From Metridium senile (taxonomy: Eukaryota; Cnidaria; Anthozoa; Actiniaria; Metridiidae): a stretch of DNA of 64,000 nt. Each line of letters starts with the position of its first letter. Position 1 is the first letter of the stretch. Below, one piece after another: positions 1 through 15,200 of the stretch. The stretch spans positions 4,746,556-4,810,555 of the forward strand of contig OX459105.1 in assembly GCA_949775045.1 (NCBI GenBank), in the 5' to 3' direction. Below the pieces are notes generated by a model that saw only the letters and a list, made by a program, of their open reading frames with translations, was not told the origin of the DNA and ran no database searches. Made by a program: the position numbers and the translations under genes.

Positions 1-221
1 AAATATGAATAGAAAACTTACTTGATGTGCTGTGACAGTGCAGTTATAATTAAAATAATTGGGATATTTTCTGGAACTACACATTATTATAATAATATTA
101 TATGATATTATTCATTATCAATTATGTTTTTTTTAATAGAGGTTGTAATAACTAGGTATGTAGATCATTTTTATGGAATTCACATGAATGACATTATGGC
201 TGTTCTCTTATGTTTTTATAG
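1..221 (+). other. Intron of helicase gene, end only
   Basis: AT-rich non-coding sequence ending in TTTTTATAG at the first acceptor. No other feature seen. Confidence 0.6.
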
Positions 222-299
222 GTCAAAAAGCATACATGTTTGAAAGCAATACTTTCTATGTAGCCTTTGGCCCTCCGATGGATGTACTACAGCAGAAAG
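222..299 (+). CDS. Helicase exon 1 of window
   Basis: Follows TTTTTATAG and ends before GTACAC. Only one frame is open, reading QKAYMFESNTFYVAF. This resembles the segment ahead of the ZNFX1 helicase core. The last nucleotide joins AG of the next exon to make a Glu codon. Confidence 0.75.
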
Positions 300-3200
300 G
301 TACACTATATATATACAGCTATTTCAAAAAACTAGAATACTGAAAAAATAGAATACTGAAAAAAATAGAATACTGAAAAAACTAGAATACTAAAAAACCA
401 GAATACTGAAAAAAATAGAATACTGAAAAAAATAGAATACTGAAAAAGTAGAATACTGAAAAAATAGAATACTGAAAAAATAGAATACTGAAAAATAGAA
501 TACTGAAAAACTAGAATACTGAAAAACTAGAATACTGAAAAAAATAGAATACTGAAAAACTAGATTACTGAGAAAAATAGAATACTGAAAAAAATAGAAT
601 ACTGAAAAAGTAGAATACTGAAAAAATAGAATACTGAAAAAAATAGAATACTGAAAAACTAGAATACTGAAAACTAGAATACTGAAAAATAGAATACTGA
701 AAAACTAGAATACTGAAAAAAATAGAATACTGAAAAACTAGAATACTGAAAACTAGAATACTGAAAAAATAGAATACTGAAAAAATAGAATACTGAAAAA
801 ATAGAATACTGAAAAAATAGAAAACTGAAAAAATAGAATACTGAAAAATAGAATACTGAAAAAATAGAATACTGAAAAACTAGAATACTGAAAAACTAGA
901 TTACTGAGAAAAATAGAATACTGAAAAAAATAGAATACTGAAAAAGTAGAATACTGAAAAAATAGAATACTGAAAAAAATAGAATACTGAAAAACTAGAA
1001 TACTGAAAACTAGAATACTGAAAAATAGAATACTGAAAAACTAGAATACTGAAAAAAATAGAATACTGAAAAACTAGAATACTGAAAACTAGAATACTGA
1101 AAAACTAGAATACTGAAAAAATAGAATACTGAAAAAATAGAATACTGAAAAAATTGAAAACTGAAAAAATAGAATACTGAAAAATAGAATACTGAAAAAA
1201 TAGAATACTGAAAAACTAGAATACTGAAAAACTAGAATACTGAAAAACTAGAATACTGAAAAACTAGAATACTGAAAAACTAGAATACTGAAAAAACTAG
1301 AATACTGAAAAAATAGAATACTGAAAAAATAGAATACTGAAAAACTAGAATACTGAAAAAAATAGAATACTGAAAAACTAGAATACTGAAAAACTAGAAT
1401 ACTGAAAAACTAGAATACTGAAAAAAATAGAATACTGAAAAACTAGAATACTGAAAAACTAGAATACTGAAAACTAGAATACTGAAAAATAGAATACTGA
1501 AAAACTAGAATACTGAAAAAAATAGAATACTGAAAAACTAGAATACTGAAAACTAGAATACTGAAAAAATAGAATACTGAAAAAATAGAATACTGAAAAA
1601 ATAGAATACTGAAAAAATAGAAAACTGAAAAAATAGAATACTGAAAAATAGAATACTGAAAAAATAGAATACTGAAAAACTAGAATACTGAAAAACTAGA
1701 TTACTGAGAAAAATAGAATACTGAAAAAAATAGAATACTGAAAAAGTAGAATACTGAAAAAATAGAATACTGAAAAAAATAGAATACTGAAAAACTAGAA
1801 TACTGAAAACTAGAATACTGAAAAATAGAATACTGAAAAACTAGAATACTGAAAAAAATAGAATACTGAAAAACTAGAATACTGAAAACTAGAATACTGA
1901 AAAACTAGAATACTGAAAAAATAGAATACTGAAAAAATAGAATACTGAAAAAATTGAAAACTGAAAAAATAGAATACTGAAAAATAGAATACTGAAAAAA
2001 TAGAATACTGAAAAACTAGAATACTGAAAAACTAGAATACTGAAAAACTAGAATACTGAAAAACTAGAATACTGAAAAACTAGAATACTGAAAAAACTAG
2101 AATACTGAAAAAATAGAATACTGAAAAAATAGAATACTGAAAAACTAGAATACTGAAAAAAATAGAATACTGAAAAACTAGAATACTGAAAAACTAGAAT
2201 ACTGAAAAACTAGAATACTGAAAAAAATAGAATACTGAAAAACTAGAATACTGAAAAACTAGAATACTGAAAAACTAGAATACTGAAAAAATAGAATACT
2301 GAAAAAATAGAATACTGAAAAAATAGAAAACTGAAAAAATAGAATACTGAAAAATAGAATACTGAAAAAATAGAATACTGAAAAACTAGAATACTGAAAA
2401 ACTAGATTACTGAGAAAAATAGAATACTGAAAAAAATAGAATACTGAAAAAGTAGAATACTGAAAAAATAGAATACTGAAAAAATAGAATACTGAAAAAC
2501 TAGAATACTGAAAAAAATAGAATACTGAAAAACTAGAATACTGAAAAACTAGAATACTGAAAAACTAGAATACTGAAAAAAATAGAATACTGAAAAACTA
2601 GAATACTGAAAAACTAGAATACTGAAAACTAGAATACTGAAAAATAGAATACTGAAAAACTAGAATACTGAAAAAAATAGAATACTGAAAAACTAGAATA
2701 CTGAAAACTAGAATACTGAAAAAATAGAATACTGAAAAAATAGAATACTGAAAAAATAGAATACTGAAAAAATAGAAAACTGAAAAAATAGAATACTGAA
2801 AAATAGAATACTGAAAAAATAGAATACTGAAAAACTAGAATACTGAAAAACTAGATTACTGAGAAAAATAGAATACTGAAAAAAATAGAATACTGAAAAA
2901 GTAGAATACTGAAAAAATAGAATACTGAAAAAAATAGAATACTGAAAAACTAGAATACTGAAAACTAGAATACTGAAAAATAGAATACTGAAAAACTAGA
3001 ATACTGAAAAAAATAGAATACTGAAAAACTAGAATACTGAAAACTAGAATACTGAAAAACTAGAATACTGAAAAAATAGAATACTGAAAAAATAGAATAC
3101 TGAAAAAATTGAAAACTGAAAAAATAGAATACTGAAAAATAGAATACTGAAAAAATAGAATACTGAAAAACTAGAATACTGAAAAACTAGAATACTGAAA

Positions 3201-6200
3201 AACTAGAATACTGAAAAACTAGAATACTGAAAAACTAGAATACTGAAAAAAATAGAATACTGAAAAAATAGAATACTGAAAAAATAGAATACTGAAAAAC
3301 TAGAATACTGAAAAAAATAGAATACTGAAAAACTAGAATACTGAAAAACTAGAATACTGAAAAACTAGAATACTGAAAAAAATAGAATACTGAAAAACTA
3401 GAATACTGAAAAACTAGAATACTGAAAAACTAGAATACTGAAAAAATAGAATACTGAAAAAATAGAATACTGAAAAAATAGAAAACTGAAAAAATAGAAT
3501 ACTGAAAAATAGAATACTGAAAAAATAGAATACTGAAAAACTAGAATACTGAAAAACTAGATTACTGAGAAAAATAGAATACTGAAAAAAATAGAATACT
3601 GAAAAAGTAGAATACTGAAAAAATAGAATACTGAAAAAAATAGAATACTGAAAAACTAGAATACTGAAAACTAGAATACTGAAAAATAGAATACTGAAAA
3701 ACTAGAATACTGAAAAAAATAGAATACTGAAAAACTAGAATACTGAAAACTAGAATACTGAAAAACTAGAATACTGAAAAAATAGAATACTGAAAAAATA
3801 GAATACTGAAAAAATTGAAAACTGAAAAAATAGAATACTGAAAAATAGAATACTGAAAAAATAGAATACTGAAAAACTAGAATACTGAAAAACTAGAATA
3901 CTGAAAAACTAGAATACTGAAAAACTAGAATACTGAAAAACTAGAATACTGAAAAACTAGAATACTGAAAAAACTAGAATACTGAAAAAATAGAATACTG
4001 AAAAAATAGAATACTGAAAAACTAGAATACTGAAAAAAATAGAATACTGAAAAACTAGAATACTGAAAAACTAGAATACTGAAAAACTAGAATACTGAAA
4101 AAAATAGAATACTGAAAAACTAGAATACTGAAAAACTAGAATACTGAAAAAATAGAATACTGAAAAAATAGAATACTGAAAAAAATAGAATACTGAAAAA
4201 GTAGAATACTGAAAAAATAGAATACTGAAAAAAATAGAAAACTGAAAAAATAGAATACTGAAAAATAGAATACTGAAAAAATAGAATACTGAAAAACTAG
4301 AATACTGAAAAAACTAGAATACTGAAAAAATAGAATACTGAAAAAATAGAATACTGAAAAACTAGAATACTGAAAAAAATAGAATACTGAAAAACTAGAA
4401 TACTGAAAAACTAGAATACTGAAAAACTAGAATACTGAAAAAAATAGAATACTGAAAAACTAGAATACTGAAAAACTAGAATACTGAAAAAATAGAATAC
4501 TGAAAAAATAGAATACTGAAAAAAATAGAATACTGAAAAAGTAGAATACTGAAAAAATAGAATACTGAAAAAAATAGAAAACTGAAAAAATAGAATACTG
4601 AAAAATAGAATACTGAAAAAATAGAATACTGAAAAAATAGAATATTAAAAAACACGAATACTGAAAAAATAGAATACTGAAAAAATAGAATACTGAATAC
4701 TAAATACTGCATTCCAAGTCCGAAATGCATTCTGGGGCATCAAATATTGTTTAAAATTGAAATAAACATTAATTTACAAGTTATTTTATTCTTAGTGCAT
4801 TTTATTCAAAATGTTTTCAATATACGATCTAGTTATGGGGAGTAAATATTGTTGTATACATTTTTTTAATTTAAAATCAATGCCCTTTGGTCTTGGAATC
4901 ACTATTTAGTATTCAATGTTTTTTGAAATAGCTATAACAGATTCCCATTTAAATCTCTGTACTTTCCCATATAAATCTGTACTTATGCAAATTGTGTTGA
5001 TGTGTGCTAAACACACAGATCAACCAATCAGAGTATATTATTTCTGAAGTGAACTTCTCTGATTGGTTGATCTGTGTGTTTAGCACACATCAACAAAATT
5101 TGCATAAGTACAGATTTAAATGGGAAAGTACAGATTTAAATTGGAAACTGTTCTGTATACATAATATATACAAAATGAATGGCCGATCTGTATGGAATAT
5201 ACAAAGGCAAGTAGATAACAAGCTGTTGTATATCTCATACAAATCAACTATGAGGAACTGTGAAGGGGACTACCCGTACAAAACTCGCAAGCCTGTTACA
5301 GACATGTTTTTCATCTTTAACATACCTGCCGTTCAGCTTAAATAGTCCTTAAATTTGATAAGATGGCAGGCCTGCCATTCACCTGAATTTCGTAGGGAGC
5401 TCGCCTGTGTTATACAGGTGAAGGAAAGACCTGATGTAGGTCAAGCCGTAAGCCGAAGAAAAGGCCAATTTACAGACCTGTAACAGACCTTTCAGACCTG
5501 TTCCAAGCCTTCTAAGTATCACATATCGGCGCATTATAATTCGCGATATACGTGCATATCACACTACAAATTGGAGAATGTTTTCTAATTTTAAAATAGA
5601 ATACAAAGAAACATGAATTATCAGAGTACAGAGAATAATTTATTGTATACTAGTAACAATACATGTAACAGGCGTCGATCGATGTCAAATATTTGATACA
5701 TCTTAATTTGCTGTATGTTATTACGACAATGAGTAAAAAGTCATTTTATGCAGCCCAATGGCGCTGAAAACTCAACTAACTGAGAACAAATCTGATTACA
5801 AGTTCAAGTATAAATTATAACAACTTTACACATAGAAATATTACATACCAAGGGGTAGAATATAAATATAAATACAGAGCAGCGTCGGATTTGTTTGTTA
5901 GTATCAATTTGGTCAGTGCTTTTTCCACTAGAGTGCTGCCGCATTAACATACCCTAAAAATAGAGAATTATCGCTTCCAGGCACAAGTTGAACCAAACCA
6001 GCCTGGTGAAAACAATAAAATAAAGGCCATGAATATATAAGGTCACACTGATGAAATTGGTAGCTAAATTATAATACACTAAAAAAGCGTGTTACGTTCG
6101 TACTAACTAGAACTAAATAGCACTAACTAAACAATAGAAAACAATAACATTTATTAGAGTCCCGCAAAAATTGTTTGTGTTAAAATTAACCACACAAAAT

Positions 6201-9200
6201 TTACTAGTAATACCCTGCTATATAAGTTGATGTGAGTTCACTACATAATTATCTTGTCCGTGTTGTCTAACTCACGGCGTTTGAGCTCACTTCGGCTAAA
6301 TCAATTTCATTTTCCTGCTGTCATAGAAGAGCACGTAAATCAAAATAATTGCAGTCGCTACAAATCTCCATCCCGAAAAACAAATACATCTGAGAATCGG
6401 TTCCCACACACGTTTGACAGTTCAATCATGCTAATTAGTGAACGTCTGGAAATCAACAAAAAATGTCGCGCCGTTACTTAATGGATCGACTTTTTACGGG
6501 TTGGGGAATGGGAGGGGTACTGCATGGTTATTTTTTCAACGGGTATTAGGCCCTTGGATGTAAATGTGTAACAGGATTTCAAATATTCAACGCTTCGACT
6601 AAATGCACTCTACTGACAACTTAGCAAGCTGATGCAATTTATTTAATACTTACATCTTTTTAGCCAGATGAAATACTGCAGAAGATGCTATTGGTTTCAT
6701 TGACCGTTGCAATTTCCCCCTCCTTTCTGTGTTGCTTTGTCTCTATCCAAAAACGTATTGTGTAGAGCTTCTTTTGTTTTGCAGTCTTAGGCTGTTCAGT
6801 CGAACCTTCGGTTAACGACAATAGTGATGAAACAATCTCTTGGGACATGATTTCAAACGAAGACTCAAGAATACTCTCCAACGACACTGCAGTATGATAC
6901 CAATCTCGAGCGCCAAAAACTCAAACTTGATAGTTTGAACTCTAGCAACCAATCACGACTTAGCTCAGTGATATTGATTCACTTGGTATATATATCAAGT
7001 AACAATAATGAATGATTATCCCACGTAAAATTATAGAGAATTTTATTCATGTAGCTTGACGAACATATCTATATTTAGTTTATATACTAATAGGCTTGCA
7101 CACAATTTTTTTTTAATTTGTTGAGTCAAACTACAGATGCGTGATACAGCATGCGATCCGGTGTTTTGTTGAATGATAAGTGAGTGACCTTGAAATGTCA
7201 CACATACACACGAAAGTTGGTATGAGGAATTGCGTCAGTGATTGAGTACTGTTTGTTTTAATTTTTGTAAAGTAACATTAAAATTGTAGAACTTATCACC
7301 ATAGTGTATACAATTTTGATTAACGTTCAACGATGGATCGTATAAATGAAAAGAAGAGGTAATTCAGTAACACTGAGATGACATATAAATTTGTAACATT
7401 ATACAAAAAAAATAATTCGTCTGTCATTAAGAAGGCAATCGTGACCATGCCGTAATTTCATTCCATTAGGCCTTGACAAACACGCATCCACTATTTTATC
7501 TGATTGAGACTCATGCAACCCAAGCAGTAAAGAAATGACGATTTGGACTCTGAATAAAATCGTAAGTTTGAGTAAACTACAAATGGAATAAAAGCCAGAT
7601 TGAACTTCGTCGTCGGCGAATAAACACGAACACGAATTTCGGTCTGTCTCGCATGTGCTAGTATAAATGTGGTCAGCGGAAGAAAAAAAAAACGGCGGAA
7701 TTTGCGTTTGTAATATCGGTAAAAAATCAACACGAATAATATTTTGCCGTGTTCCCTTGGTTCAAGAGCCAAAATGGCAATACAAGTATGTTACAAACCT
7801 TTCTCAGACCAACAACAAGGTCAACAACAGACCTAATTATAGAATATTTTCAACAATCTTAGCTTCGATATTGAAGACCTTTTTCATGTCTGTTACAGGT
7901 TAAAGAAAAGGTCAATTGCAGACATCGAAAAACGATTTTTTAAGTTGGCCTTACACAGGTGAACGGCAGGCTTGCAGACATATCGTTTTGGCCCTCTAGG
8001 GCTGCAGTACGACTGTAAATACATAATTCAGACCTGTAACATGTCTGTAACAAGTCTGGGGTTTTTGTACGGGTATTATATGATTGTACATCTCTTTTTA
8101 TACAGAGCATGTGCCGTTCAAAGAGCAGCTTGTTGAAGTCAAACCATGCATAGACCAGCCTCCAGACTACCTGGAGAAGATGAAGGTCAAACCAAACTGG
8201 AAGATTTTTTTCGAAAACCCACCAAACAACACACAGGAATGTACACATGAACAACTTCTACAACAGTTTGAAGAATTAAGAAGTGATTCAGACCATACAA
8301 AGCCAATACTGGATGACAAACAACTGGATGCAGTTGGGCAAGCACTGCGTAACAGGGTCACTTTGATTCAGGTCAGTAACATTAGATGTTATTACAGTTA
8401 TATGTGTTAATAATTGTATCAAACTAATTTATAATTAATGTCCGAGATGTCATGTATGACTGGTAAAATTAAAAATTCAAACTTTGCCAGAATGTCGGAT
8501 AAATATTTTTGGAGAATGAGGTCAATATTGGATTTTCAAAAATCAATCAAACCACTAAGACACCTATGCCACCCCATTATTGTTATTAATTGTATGATAT
8601 ATTTAACAGGGTCCACCTGGTACTGGCAAATCCTTTGTAGGAGTTAGGCTACTTCAGTTTCTGTTAGATATCCTTCCTAAAGACTCTGGGCCTATCTTGG
8701 TAAGATGATTCATTTGCTTGGCAATAGACCTTTTCACAGTTCTCATCGATCAACCTCAGCCTCGATAACGTGTTATTTTTGACTAAAGCCCGTGGAGTTT
8801 TTAAGTGTTTCATGAGCAGTTGTTTGATAATAAACCTTTTCACTGTCCTCATCGATCAACCTCAGCCACAATAGATATTCTTTAGAATTTGACCATGGAA
8901 TCAATTGTTAATGTGTACAAGCTCTACAGTGAAACCTAGTGATGGGACCAAGGAAATAGTCCAGTTTAGCAGGGGATCTGGTATCAAGGCTTTTATCTCA
9001 TTGTTGAGGTTGATCAACGTGTAAAGGACGTCTCTTTAATTCGCGTTATCATGATTTAATTAATTCAATTATATTTTAATCCTAGTTACAATACATAGTT
9101 ACATTATGTTTATGTTTGTTTGTTAGCTTAGTAATAAGAAACTTTAGCGTCATGACGCGCATATATAAGGGCCATTAGCGTCCTTTTTAGCCAGTTCTTT

Positions 9201-12200
9201 AGTTAAGTATCAATCGTAAAGGTGTGTCAAGTAATGTCTTCGTTTTTGGAACACGTTTTTGGTCAATCTTTGGCTCTTTAGAGGCAAGCGGGATCGATAT
9301 GTAAGTACCCTTTGATATATTATTAGCTAAAGCTTTGTTTAACTAAGTTTCAAGAGCTTTAAAGTACGTACTTTTGTTCAAGTTTAAGAATTAGAAAGTT
9401 TTGTACACTTTTCCTATAGTTTATGCTTTTCACGACGATTTGTTCATTCATTGAAAAAATTACTAGTCTATCTGCTACTATTGTTAGCAATGTGATAATA
9501 TATGTTTTATATCGAATCTTTATTTAGCTTTATCAAAGTATTTTAGTTGATTTATACTTACAAATGTGCAGGGCACCGCCCCAACGCCACTAGAATGAAT
9601 TGATATATTGTTATACTATGATTATGTTATTACTTATTATTGATGTGTATTATTCATGAAAGTTGTTAATTGTAGCTTTTAATTCATATACTTTGTAATT
9701 AGTTTTTAATTCGAAATCGTTACAATATTGTATTGCAGTTTACGTATCGGTATCAAATTAGTCAGCTTCAATAAATCTACGTTCCCGTTCGTTTGTGGTT
9801 GCGTGGTTTGTGGAGTCGTTGTTGTTGCCGATCCAGTAAAATCGCCCGTAAACTCGTCTAAAAGCACATTAGTCAGTGGTCGTGACGCCCTGAGCGTGAA
9901 ACCTATCGCTTCGCTAAATTCGCACTTTCACGCCCTATTTGGTCGCTCCAAGGCTAAAACGCTTACACAACGTATCAGCTCCATGCAAGTAACCCACCTT
10001 TGTAATTAACTACAATATGCTATGAGAATTTAAAAATCAGAAAAAGCCAAAAGGAGGCCGCAAAGCTGTCAACAGAAAATTACATACAAATCCTTACATT
10101 TTTAATTTAGCATAATTTAATTAGCATTTTATAGAGAGCAGCAAAACTTTCCATGAATGCCAATTTATGATTATCATAGGTCTTTCATATTTCAGTGCTA
10201 AAATATAGGTTGATAATAGGATAAATAGGTCTATAACCATATATTTCATTCATTCCTATAGGTGGCTACATACAAGAACTTTGCTCTTGATAACTTACTG
10301 GAAGAGTGTCTGGCTAATATCACTGATTTTAAGTCCAAATTGATTCGTGTTGGTGGAGGCGGTGACAAAGAAGGCACATCTAAAGACCTAGAGTCTTGTA
10401 AATTATTCCGGGTAAATATATAGTTATGTGATTGTAATTAATGAACATAAATAGCTAATTAAATTAATTTCGTCGCTGAAACAAGCCTAAAGCCTAATCT
10501 TGAGAGTGAAAGTGGTCATGGGATTTTAAAATTTCATGAATTTTCAAGATTCCTAAACCGTAATTTGTGTTTTTGTTCCCACTGAGGAACACTTGGAAAT
10601 ACACGTTGAATGTTTTACATGCCTCACTCGCCTCGATTAAAGATATATAGGCATTATAAATCAGTGACAATGTTAATTGAATTAGCTATAAATAATGAGA
10701 GGGATACTTAGCAACATGTAATAAATGTTAAAAATGTTGAGTTTCAGTCATGCAGGTAAACATGATTTAAAGTGAGATATACACTTTTGTCTCTGACTTT
10801 TCTTTATTGTGAATAAAATTCAGAGATAAGAGTATTTACCCTTTCACCACCACTCGTTTTTTTCTAAATGTACCCTGAACACCAACTAATTTATAACTTT
10901 GTCCCATATTACGCATGTTTACTTCAAACTGAATTATCTCAAGGAAGAATACATTTTGGTATAAAGGAAGTATTACTAAGTGCTATTTTGTTCAGCATAA
11001 AATCGTCTGTCTTTTAAGCCTATTTACAGGTATATGGGATACAAACTGAAGGAGCAGTGTACCTTCAACCATGGCAAACATGAAATGCTAATGAATTTTG
11101 CTGTCAAGGGGCCACGTGTGGTGAAAGGGTTAAACTTAAACAATATATTTGTTTTTGTCCTTTCTTTGATGTACTATTTATCGTGCCTTCTCATGACCTG
11201 TATCTTTATAATACTATTTGAATGTTTTTTTAGCTTAGAGAAAGAAGACAAGAGGATACTCTAGAGCAGGAAATTGAGCGTCAGCTTGATGCAATGAAAC
11301 CAGAAGTTCAGCGATGTGTCAAGAAGCTGCGATGTTACAAATATAGTGATATTCCAGACATCTTTATCAAGGTATAAAGCTATTTCGAAACAGTTGACTG
11401 AGTATGAAGCAAGCCTTAATCATATTGTTCTCTATCTGCCTTAAAGTCATTCTCTTACTCAGACCCTTCTCAGCTTCACTGATCAAAGGCTCTGGTCGGA
11501 CACAAACCGGAAGACCCAGAACCTGGGTCGTCAGATATGCGCATGCTCAATATTTTCTAACTTCCAGTAACGTATAACAAAATGGCGAATTTCAAGTTAA
11601 TTCTCGCTGATGTGTTAACCCAAACTAAACGTAAAATTAGATCCTAAAGAAAAGCAAATTGTGGTTATGGTTATAGTTATGTCAAGTGCTCAAACAAAGT
11701 AAATAAATTGGAGAGTTTGTTATCTGCTATCAGTCTTTAGAACTGTTTTCAGACATTCCCACGGACCCAACGGTTACTTTGTCTGCAGCTAATTATTTGC
11801 CAGCCAGTATTTCGCAACTAGCCGTTGGAATGTCTCAGTTCTCAGAACTATTAAACTAGACTGAGATTAAGGACCATTAACCAACTGTTGGATAGCAAAT
11901 TTCCCAAATTATTATACATTTTTTTCCGAATGTACGGCCTCATCGGTAAATCTAGCCTGATCAAAACCAAGTCAAGGTACATTTTTAGTAGACAGTTGTC
12001 TCTAGCAACATCAAAACAAAATCGTTGCGTAGAAGGTTTGCATAATTATCGCTGATTGCGCATGTAATTATTTCAACCAATCATACATATTCACGATGGA
12101 TTTCTGTCCGGCCAGAGCTTTTGATTTTTCGTTAGAAAGCTGAGAAGGGTCTGGGTAAGAGAATGCCTTAAAGTCTGTATACTAGGTAAATGTCACTGCT

Positions 12201-15200
12201 GTGGACAGTGATGTCAGGTTTTCCAGATCGTCCAGTCTTGATTGATATCCGATACTGCCAAAATGGTCAATCATTTTAAAACCTAAAAACGTAAGAAGTA
12301 GAAGGTTTTTTTTGGCAGTATGGGGTTGACTCCCTATCTATGTTGACATAAACAGTGATTTGTGTATTTGTTAGTTTAGGGTTCTTTCATTTAATATAGT
12401 GTATAGATCGGCAAAATAATCTATTGTCTTTTCCAAATATTACCCAATTCCCCCTTCCTGGTTTTACCAAACCCCTATAAAACTGCATAAAATTAGTAAC
12501 ACCCCCAGCCCTATATAATATATAGCTTCCAAAAAAAACATGACCATATACCGTATATTTACAACCATCACTCACCGTCAGGGCTCTTTTTTGAGGTTCG
12601 CTCACTAACTCACTACCACTATGTTCAATATTTACAACACACAACTCTGCTCATATGTTAATTTTTGTGGAGGAAGGAAAACCGGATAACCCGGAGAAAA
12701 AACCCTTGTGGCATGAGAGAGAACAACACATCAAACAAACTCTATTCACTTGTCGCCCGAGCCGGGAATCGAACACAGGTTACAGTGGTGAAAGGCCAGC
12801 TCTCTTATTGCTAGGCCACTCATGCCACCCCCTTCAATATTGCTGACCCCCCCCCCCCCCCCTTACACTAAAAAATAAAATAAAAACCTTCAACTGATTA
12901 ACCCATATAATTTAAGTCGAGCTGCAAACCACCATATCATCATCATCAATTATTTTTAAAACTGTTGACGTTGTTGGTGTTATTTATCAGGAGGCAGATG
13001 GAAAGCACATCAAGTCTTTGATTGGGGATAAATTTGATGAGATAACCAGATCAAGCAAAAACTTCAGAGAGAATAAAAGTAAGCTGGTTCATTGTTTTAA
13101 ATTGTTTTAAACTTTTTTTAATAATGTTTAAAAAAAAAAAAAATTTAATAAATTTTTATTAGTAAGTGGGTTTATGCAGAATATGCAGTTACAGAATGAT
13201 AAGACTCCAGTTTCATATTATCTAGCTAGCACTGCTGTAGAATTTATAAATAGGCACATTTAATTTGCACAGGGATAATCTTGATTCCTAGTAAATTTAA
13301 ACATATAATATTTAATATTTATTATATATAATATAATATTTAATATAATATTAGCTACTTTTAAAACCAATCAAATCCACTTCCATATTATTTTACTTAA
13401 ATAAGCTTTGCCCCCGAATAAGCGCCACCCTCCTAAACTGCCGCATTCTAACGCTATACACCTATTTCAAAAAATGTTGTCAGAAGGAGATCTGAATCTG
13501 CAATCTGAGACTGAAATGAGTTTTAGTTACGGCAGTTTTTTCTCATTGCGTGCACTTTCTGGCTTCGGACATGGCGACGATAAATATAAATCTGAAGGTG
13601 CTAAGCGCGAAAAAAAAAAAACAGGGCCAGGCCTGGTTTTAGCAGTACGCAATTTTCCTGAAATCATTTCGGTCTCAGATTGCAGATTCAGATCTCCCTC
13701 CGACAACGTTTTTTGAAATAGGTGTATATTATAACTCTAGAACGGCATGGGAAATTTAACAAATCGCACATAGTTTTTCATTGTCTGTCCTGTTATTGAT
13801 CATAGATGGCGTCAAAAAATGTTCAAAACTCAAGTGGAACCACGAGCGTAGCGAGTGGTTTCACTGCAAAGTTTTGAACATTTTTTGACGCCATCTATGA
13901 TCAATAACAGGACAGACAATGAAAAACTTTGTGCGATTTGTTTTTTACAACACATTAAGCAAACAAGTTGAATGTCAGTTATATGGCGAATGTGTCACGC
14001 ATCAACCTTCATGCTACGGCAAATCACATTGCGAAAATAATCAAATCCAATCACAAAGGAAGGCAAAAATTAAATTTTTATTGAGAAATACAGATAGCAT
14101 TTTCTTTTCAAAAAGCTAAGTGAAGTTCTAACGCATTAAAACAACGACAAAAACGACCATAAAACATTTTACAATCTAGCTTTCAAAACATGACATGCAG
14201 ATAAAAAAAAAAAACATCAAAACTTTATCAAATCAAAAACACACAACTTTTTTTCACTTTAAATTGAAAATGGCAAATATAGTCATTCACACAAGCGCTA
14301 TAGGAATGGTTTTCATCGAAAATATTTCTGGACATGTTTTTGATGAAAACATTTTCGACGGCTAGCGACCGTTAAAAATTTGACAAAAAAAGTTAAAAAA
14401 TTATATAAAATACAAATGACAAACAATCGATGCAAACATAATGACATTTATTGCAATTTTCTACTTACATTAAGTCAATTCCCATTCATAATCTCTCCAT
14501 AAACATGTTTTTATCGGACTTTTTTGGAGGAAAAACCTTTGTGTAAATCGCAAACTTTCCTTCAGTTGACTTTGCACAAGTGTTGCGTGACACGATGACG
14601 TAATCTATTGTCAATAGCCAAAAATGACGCCATTTCATGTGTCTGTCCTTTTATTGAACATAGCTCTCAGCCAATCAGCTTGCGAGATTTCAAACAAGTG
14701 TTGTAAAAAAACTGTTATCAAATTAAGCTAATATTCTTCAGTTCAAAGTAATTATATTTCTCAGCTCACCCATTATCTCCCCAATATTCAAAGTTCTGAT
14801 CATGAAGGAAAAAGTGAGATAAAGAAAAATGTAATAAACGCCATGATGCTTATTAGAGTAAATACGATGTATTATTATCCAACTAGTCATAGACGAGTAA
14901 AAATATCGCAGGAGTAGGACTAGATCCAGTGATATTTTTACTCATCTATGACTGGCCCCCAAATAAAACAATATTTTATAATATATTATTATATATATTA
15001 TATAATAAATAACTTATCAAACAGTTTTTAAACTGTTATTAAAATGTAATGTAATATGGCTGGATATTTTACTCGTTAACTTGCATTTTGACTCACCCGG
15101 AGGCTCGTCAAAATACAGCGTTTCACTTGTAAGATATTCAGCCATATTACACATTAAACTGTCTAATAAGATATAATGTATCCACTGATTTTGTGTACTG

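Noticed and set aside
330..4700. CRISPR-like regular repeats
   Set aside because: Units are directly adjacent with no unique spacers, in an animal intron.
5004..5345. 113-codon frame
   Set aside because: It crosses a palindromic MITE and has no recognisable domain.
9728..10009. Val-rich 93-codon frame as a secreted protein gene
   Set aside because: No homology recognised and it lies beside LTR-like sequence; kept only as a note.
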